Of a DNA stretch of 28,881 bases, positions 24,894-28,881 are shown piece after piece. The notes below the pieces were generated by a model. The model was not told the origin of the DNA and did not search any database. It saw only the letters and a program-made list of their open reading frames with translations. The position numbers and the translations under genes are program-made. The stretch's first letter is position 1. Each line of letters starts with the position of its first letter. This DNA comes from Actinobacteria bacterium UBA5176 (lineage in GTDB: Bacteria; Actinomycetota; UBA4738): NCBI GenBank assembly GCA_002413305.1, contig DHWS01000071.1, positions 577 through 29,457 on the forward strand, in the 5' to 3' direction.

Positions 24894-25895
24894 GTGGACG
24901 AGCTCGTCGAGACGGTCGATCGGATCGCGCTCGAGACGTCCTTCTCCGGCGCGGTTCGCGTCGACGACGGTGAGGACGTGCGGCTCGCGAAGGCGTACGG
25001 GTTCGCGGACCGCGGCCACCGGATCGCCAACACGATCGATACGCGCTTCGCGATCGCCAGCGGCGCCAAGGGCCTCACCGCGCTGACCGTGGTGAGTCTG
25101 ATCGAAGATGGCCTGCTCGACTGGGCCACCACCGCTCGCTCCGTCCTCGGTCCGGACCTTCCGCTGATCGACGACGGCGTGACCATCGAGCAGCTGCTCG
25201 CGCACCGATCGGGGATCGGGGATTACCTGGACGAGAACGAGGGCCGCCCCGTTCTTCCCGTACCGGTGCATGAGCTCGCGACCACCGAGCAGTACCTCGC
25301 CGTCCTGGACGGGAGGCCGTCCCTGTTCGAACCCGACGAACGGTTCTCGTACTGCAATGGCGGATACGTCGTGCTCGCGCTGATCGCGGAGCGCACGACC
25401 GGCATACCGTTCCACGAGCTCATGACCCGGCGGGTCTGCGAACGGGCGGGCATGGGCGACACCGAGTTCCTGCGCTCGGATGAGCTTCCGGGCCGGGCCG
25501 CCCTCGGCTACCTGTCGGTCGACGGTGCCAGGACCAACGTGTTCCACCTCCCGGTCCGGGGAAGCGGTGACGGCGGGATCTACTCCACGGTGGCGGATGT
25601 CCACGCGTTCTGGAGCGCCCTGTTCGACGGACGCATCGTGTCGCCGGCGGCCGTCGCCGGGATGGTGCGACCTCGCAGCGAAGCCCCGTCAGCGAAGATG
25701 CGCTACGGCCTGGGGTTCTGGCTTCACCCATCGGGAAGCGCGGTGGCGTTGGAGGGCTACGACGCCGGCGTGTCGTTCCGCAGCGTCCATGACCCGGGGT
25801 CGAAGATCACCCACACCGTCGTCGCGAACTGGTCGGACGGTGCCTGGCCCTTGGCACGGCACCTCGACGAGGTCCTCGGTCGATCTCCGAGCTGA
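24894..25895 (+). CDS. Serine beta-lactamase-like hydrolase (class C/esterase type)
   Basis: 333 residues from GTG 24894. It belongs to the beta-lactamase/penicillin-binding-protein-like serine hydrolases (COG1680 type). S56 and K59 form the SxxK motif (IASGAKG), and YCN (153-155) is the YxN motif. A third motif near GYDAGVSF replaces KTG/HGG. No signal peptide is visible, so it is probably cytosolic. Such enzymes are esterases, peptidases or beta-lactamases, and the substrate is unknown. The frame is open upstream to 24819, overlapping the channel gene, with ATG 24843 as an alternative start. It is close behind and probably co-transcribed with the channel-like gene. Confidence 0.86.
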   Translation: MDELVETVDRIALETSFSGAVRVDDGEDVRLAKAYGFADRGHRIANTIDTRFAIASGAKGLTALTVVSLIEDGLLDWATTARSVLGPDLPLIDDGVTIEQLLAHRSGIGDYLDENEGRPVLPVPVHELATTEQYLAVLDGRPSLFEPDERFSYCNGGYVVLALIAERTTGIPFHELMTRRVCERAGMGDTEFLRSDELPGRAALGYLSVDGARTNVFHLPVRGSGDGGIYSTVADVHAFWSALFDGRIVSPAAVAGMVRPRSEAPSAKMRYGLGFWLHPSGSAVALEGYDAGVSFRSVHDPGSKITHTVVANWSDGAWPLARHLDEVLGRSPS

Positions 25896-25909
25896 TCGCT
25901 CCGCTCCGT

Positions 25910-26269
25910 TCACGCCCCACTCACGTCGATCACGCAGAAGAGGTTGCCCTCCGGGTCCGCGAGGACGACGAAGTCCTCACCCGGCTCCGGCGTCCTGGGA
26001 TGCCGGGTCGCTCCCAGCCCGAGCAGGCGCTCCACCTCCCCCGCCTGGTCGGCAGTGTAGAGATCGAAATGCAACCGGTTCTTGCCGATACGCTTCTCCG
26101 GAACTTGCTGCAGCGACACGTTGACGTTGCCCGCGTCCGGATCCCGCAGCACCACCCATCCGGGTTCCACCGGATCCCGGTGGACGTAGTGGAGCGCCTC
26201 TTGCCAGAACGCCATCATCGCGTCGAAGTCGTTGCAGTCCACTACCACGGATCCGACCCTGATCGTCAC
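25910..26269 (-). CDS. Single-domain VOC protein
   Basis: 119 residues with one vicinal-oxygen-chelate domain: VGSVVVDCNDFDAMMAFWQ at the start, IGKNRLHFDLYT in the middle and VLADPEGNLFCVIDV at the end. It is related to the second domain of the 5.96-kb protein. GTG 26269 follows GAGGAAGG, so I prefer it to the upstream frame start at 26305. It may bind a metal and a small molecule; no activity can be assigned. It converges on the beta-lactamase-like gene across 14 bp. Confidence 0.88.
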   Translation of the reverse strand: MTIRVGSVVVDCNDFDAMMAFWQEALHYVHRDPVEPGWVVLRDPDAGNVNVSLQQVPEKRIGKNRLHFDLYTADQAGEVERLLGLGATRHPRTPEPGEDFVVLADPEGNLFCVIDVSGA

Positions 26270-26329
26270 GCCTTCCTCCTCACGATCGACGACATCGTGC
26301 CGCACGCCATCGTAATCGGGGGCCTCAGC

Positions 26330-26809
26330 TCAGTCGCCGGACGAAGCTCCCAGCCGTTCGCGGACCGCCGCCGGATCGACGCGGAGGGCGGCCAGCAACT
26401 CGGCGGCGTGGTCGGGACGCTCCCGGGCCAAGAGAGCGAGCAAGAGGTGTCGGGTCTCGATGCTCCGAGACCTGGCCGAGCGCGCTTCGTGCAGGCTTCG
26501 CTGGAGGACGGCCCGCGCTCCAGAGGTGAGTGGGGGGCGCCGGTGCGGGCCGGCGACGTTTGACAGAGGGCCGAGCTGCTCGACATCGACCCCGACCGCG
26601 GCGAGCGCGTCTCGGTCCAGGGCCGTTGAGGCGGCCCGGGCGGATCCGAGGTCGACGCCGAGGGCCTGAGCAACCTCTGACCCAGGGTCGTGCAGGACTC
26701 CGAGCAAGAGATGTTCGGTCCCGATCCGCCGGTCGCCACGCCGCTGCGTCTCTTCGGCAGCCGAGGTCAGCACCGCTCTCCGTGCGTCCGCGCTGAGGCG
26801 CTTGACCAT
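26330..26809 (-). CDS. Stand-alone Clp N-terminal domain protein
   Basis: 159 residues made of two copies of the ClpA/ClpC N-terminal (Clp_N) repeat: AVLTSAAEETQRRGDRRIGTEHLLLGVLHDPGS (as two pieces, about 13-45) and VLQRSLHEARSA with IETRHLLLALLARE (about 101-132). No AAA+ ATPase domain follows. Such free Clp_N proteins could bind Clp substrates, adaptors or phosphoarginine marks, or compete with ClpC, but no role is established for this pair. The ATG shares a base with the stop of the upstream HTH gene (TGATG), so translation is coupled. Confidence 0.86.
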   Translation of the reverse strand: MVKRLSADARRAVLTSAAEETQRRGDRRIGTEHLLLGVLHDPGSEVAQALGVDLGSARAASTALDRDALAAVGVDVEQLGPLSNVAGPHRRPPLTSGARAVLQRSLHEARSARSRSIETRHLLLALLARERPDHAAELLAALRVDPAAVRERLGASSGD

Positions 26810-27021
26810 CACGCACCACCCTTCCTGTACTTGGCGTGCACCGACTGGCGTGACACTCCGAGAGCGTCGCCGATCTGCTCCCAGGACCAGCCGCGCTCGC
26901 GGGCCAGCCTCACGTGAGTGGCCTCCACCTGTTCGGCCAGACGATGCAGCGCCCCGACCGCTCGCAGGCCGATCGCCGGGTCGTCCGATCGGATCGCCGT
27001 CATGATCCCGTTCATTCCCAT
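26809..27021 (-). CDS. Small helix-turn-helix protein paired with Clp_N
   Basis: 70 residues. A helical N-terminal region is followed by a helix-turn-helix at about 46-66 (SWEQIGDALGVSRQSVHAKY) of sigma-4/AsnC-like type, so it should bind DNA, probably as a dimer. Its promoter contains a perfect TGTCAA-N6-TTGACA inverted repeat, a likely autoregulatory operator. ATG 27021 is preceded by a -10 box seven bases upstream and has no ribosome site, so leaderless translation is likely. This HTH/Clp_N gene pair recurs in actinobacteria. Confidence 0.88.
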   Translation of the reverse strand: MGMNGIMTAIRSDDPAIGLRAVGALHRLAEQVEATHVRLARERGWSWEQIGDALGVSRQSVHAKYRKGGA

Positions 27022-27028
27022 GGCTGTC

Positions 27029-27070
27029 AGTCTAGATTGCCTTGCGAGCGGTTGTCAATCTGGCTTGACA
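27029..27070 (-). promoter_or_regulatory. HTH/Clp_N promoter and inverted repeat
   Basis: Minus strand: TTGACA (27053-27058), 18 bp, TAGACT (27029-27034), then seven bases to the ATG at 27021. TGTCAA (27053-27058) and TTGACA (27065-27070) form a perfect 6-bp inverted repeat around six bases over the -35 region. Confidence 0.65.
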
Positions 27071-27081
27071 GCGACCCCGGG

Positions 27082-27438
27082 TCAGCCTCCCTCCAAGCCG
27101 ACACCGAGATGCGCCGCAGCGACGCGCTTCGGCACGACCATCCGCCACGCCTCCAGGACGATCTCGCGCATCTCCACGTCGTCGATGGCGCTCATTCGAA
27201 CCACCGCCCAGTGGTAGCGAAGGTCCGCCTGTTCGGGCATCAGGAACTTGGCCGGTTCGGACCCGACCAGCGCCTCGCGCTCCTCTTTCGGGAACGCGAA
27301 CCCCATCAAAGTCTCGTCGCGCGAGAACGCCAGGTAGACGATCCGGCCGACGCGGAACTTGACCCGGTCCCGAACCAACACCTCGTAGCTCCTGGGCAAG
27401 CTCAGGGCGAGCTCGCGGACCCCTTCGATCGTCGCCAT
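27082..27438 (-). CDS. MmcQ/YjbR family protein
   Basis: 118 residues with the small double-wing fold of MmcQ/YjbR proteins, which are often annotated as DNA-binding though their function is not proven. Family features are VRELALSLPRSYE at the start, KFRVGRIVYLAFS in the centre, PEQADLRYHWAVVRM, and the C-terminal ILEAWRMVVPK helix. It has no partner gene on its strand closer than 60 bp. The upstream gap 27439-27534 shows only a TATCGT hexamer 10 bp before the ATG. Confidence 0.88.
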   Translation of the reverse strand: MATIEGVRELALSLPRSYEVLVRDRVKFRVGRIVYLAFSRDETLMGFAFPKEEREALVGSEPAKFLMPEQADLRYHWAVVRMSAIDDVEMREIVLEAWRMVVPKRVAAAHLGVGLEGG

Positions 27439-27534
27439 GGCGTCATTGACGATACCGGCCGCAAGATTCGATGGAGGATGCCACTACCGCGTGCTGGCGC
27501 TCATCCAGCGGACGGATTCGTAGCGGCATCGAGG

Positions 27535-28527
27535 TCACCCAGGGGTGATTCGATCCGGTCGTCGCGTCATCCAGATGGAGATCGAACGGACCTTCGCCGC
27601 GACGAACTCCTCCAGGCCGGGCCAGCGGAGGTTCAGGCCCAAGTTGAGCTGGTGGAGGTCACGGGCGGCGATCAGCGCGTCGAGCGTGACCGGGCTGAGG
27701 TCGGGCCAGGGCCGAACCTCCCGGTAGCCGGCCCGGAAGGCATCGACCATCCCACTCGGATCCGGATACCGGAGGAGGAAGCCGATGGTGATGGCGAGGT
27801 CCTGGACCTCGAAACCCCAGAACAGGTCCTGGAAGTCGATGACCACCAGGCGATGCCGGCCGACCATCACGTTGGAGGGACCCAGGTCGCCGTGGACCAG
27901 GTGGGGCGGATGCGGGGGGTTGCGCCAGAGTGCGTCCACCGCGCGCTGGGCCCGGTCCACCGCCTCGAGGAGGATGGTGCCGCAGACCGGGATCAGTTCG
28001 TCCAGCCGGGGTTCGTTCCGCCAGTAGAGGACCCGGTCGGCGACCAGCACCCGTGGCGGCGCCGGCGGGGCATGCCCGGCGGCGTGCTCGTGCAGGAGGG
28101 CGCTGATGCGGCCCATCGCCCGGACCAGGTCGGGACGAGGACGCCGGCGGAGCGGCCGTCCTTCGATCCAGTCGAACGCCATGCACAGACGCTGCCCCGG
28201 CACCCCGAGCGCGCCCGCCACGGTGGTGACCTGCCCGTCGCGTGTTGGGACGACCCGTGGGACGGCGACGGTCCGGTCGGCTCGAAGCGCTGCCAGCCAT
28301 CCCGCTTCCGTCTGCTCGCTCCCTTCGGCATGGATCCGCTCGGTCTCGCCAACCCGGAGGGCGAACCGCGAGCCGTCCGCGACGTCCAGACGGAAGAGGC
28401 TGTTGAAGGACCGGGCGACGAACGAACAGAGACGAACGTCCCACGGGTAGTGAGCGGCGGCCTCCAACGCAACCCGACGGAGCCGGCGGATCTGTCCGCC
28501 TGGCGTTAGCTGTTCGAACGGACGCAT
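27535..28527 (-). CDS. Aminoglycoside phosphotransferase/choline kinase-fold protein
   Basis: 330 residues of the APH-type protein-kinase-like fold, which phosphorylates small molecules using ATP. The catalytic loop is HGDLGPSN (H212, D214, N219) and the metal-binding motif is VIDFQD (D231). The N lobe has FALRVG, holding the likely ATP-binding region, and FDWIEGRPLRR is the hinge. APH-family members act on antibiotics, homoserine, choline or unknown substrates. The homoserine kinase II-like subgroup fits best, but resistance should not be assumed. The ATG at 28527 has no clear ribosome site. Confidence 0.85.
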   Translation of the reverse strand: MRPFEQLTPGGQIRRLRRVALEAAAHYPWDVRLCSFVARSFNSLFRLDVADGSRFALRVGETERIHAEGSEQTEAGWLAALRADRTVAVPRVVPTRDGQVTTVAGALGVPGQRLCMAFDWIEGRPLRRRPRPDLVRAMGRISALLHEHAAGHAPPAPPRVLVADRVLYWRNEPRLDELIPVCGTILLEAVDRAQRAVDALWRNPPHPPHLVHGDLGPSNVMVGRHRLVVIDFQDLFWGFEVQDLAITIGFLLRYPDPSGMVDAFRAGYREVRPWPDLSPVTLDALIAARDLHQLNLGLNLRWPGLEEFVAAKVRSISIWMTRRPDRITPG

Positions 28528-28674
28528 CAGCCCATCGTGCCAGACCTCCGTCGCCCCCCGGCCTCACCTCTCAGGGAACTCTTAGGTTGCCCCAATCCCG
28601 CTGCCAGAGCGCGAGGAGAACATCAAGGCGCGAACGGGGTTGGAATCCGGCCCGCGGTGAGACAGTAAGAGGAC

Positions 28675-28690
28675 CCCGCAGCGATGCGGG
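28675..28690 (+). promoter_or_regulatory. Hairpin in the leader of the last gene
   Basis: CCCGCA and TGCGGG form a perfect 6-bp stem with a GCGA tetraloop, 22 bp upstream of the GTG at 28712. It may be a leader structure. The rest of the 28528-28711 gap shows nothing I can support. Confidence 0.35.
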
Positions 28691-28711
28691 CCGAACGAAG
28701 AGAGGTGGCAC

Positions 28712-28881
28712 GTGTCGGACATGCATCCTGAGGAGTCGGGCCGCCCGGCGGAGGAGCCGCGCGAGGAGGAAGCGGTCCCGAACGAGGACGCGCAGGGCAG
28801 CATCGAACGGCAGTCGAGCCCGCCGTCCACCCCCGACCACATCTCGGAGGGCACCACTGAGCCCATCCCGAGCTGGAGCCC
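28712..28881 (+). CDS. Start of an acidic, probably disordered protein (partial)
   Basis: GTG 28712 follows AGAGGTGG at four bases. The 56 visible residues are rich in Glu, Pro and Ser (HPEESGRPAEEPREEEAVP) with no hydrophobic segment. The frame runs off the right edge. Such stretches often precede the membrane or catalytic domain of actinobacterial envelope proteins, but there is no recognisable domain here. ATG 28721 is an alternative start with worse spacing. Confidence 0.55.
   Translation, partial: MSDMHPEESGRPAEEPREEEAVPNEDAQGSIERQSSPPSTPDHISEGTTEPIPSWS

Noticed and set aside
27535..28527. Aminoglycoside resistance gene
   Set aside because: The HGD/DFQD kinase motifs are shared by many small-molecule kinases, and nothing in the sequence or context indicates an antibiotic substrate.

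Overview
This is a high-GC, gene-dense window. Gene content suggests a soil-type member of the Actinomycetota: alpha/beta-hydrolase/class III cyclase fusions, DinB/DUF664 proteins, LtrA, DUF2255, a PadR-HAAS pair, an HTH/Clp_N pair and CMRSHG-NFPDP lipoproteins. Several starts also look leaderless. I cannot place it below phylum from the sequence alone.

Layout. 1-1.83 kb is core: the arginyl-tRNA synthetase gene (argS, minus strand, running off the left edge) with a divergent tRNA-Arg(CCG). 1.84-9.96 kb is a patchy accessory region of short, mostly unrelated genes: two class III adenylate cyclases of different architecture, pentapeptide/DinB, a double VOC protein, a truncated LtrA, DUF2255, a zinc alcohol dehydrogenase, and four small remnants between 9.08 and 9.96 kb. 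Four T-arm-like repeats lie between these genes, all in the same orientation as the tRNA. The second also repeats the flank downstream of the tRNA, and the fourth ends a truncated LtrA gene.

9.96-18.5 kb is the most coherent block and my main candidate for an undescribed system. It holds an OmpR-family response regulator and histidine kinase, three lipoproteins built from eight copies of a CMRSHG...NFPDP...AQxAC module, a PadR/HAAS regulator pair, and a membrane-fusion adaptor, ABC ATPase and MacB-type permease joined by 4-base start/stop overlaps. A 19-nt element made of two half-sites in 11-bp phase occurs in front of three transcription units: the regulator operon, the four-module lipoprotein, and the lipoprotein-exporter operon. 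This suggests one autoregulated envelope regulon.

18.5-22.6 kb is a second, independent PadR-controlled exporter operon (PadR, ABC ATPase, 773-aa FtsX-type permease, then a DinB protein). 22.7-28.9 kb carries single genes: an ABM-like small protein, a four-helix membrane protein, a channel-like membrane protein, a serine beta-lactamase-like hydrolase, a VOC protein, an HTH/Clp_N pair, MmcQ/YjbR, an APH-type kinase and the start of an acidic protein.

At least nine single-base frameshifts break otherwise recognisable genes, often at G or C runs. Some may be assembly errors rather than true pseudogenes, and raw reads would settle this.
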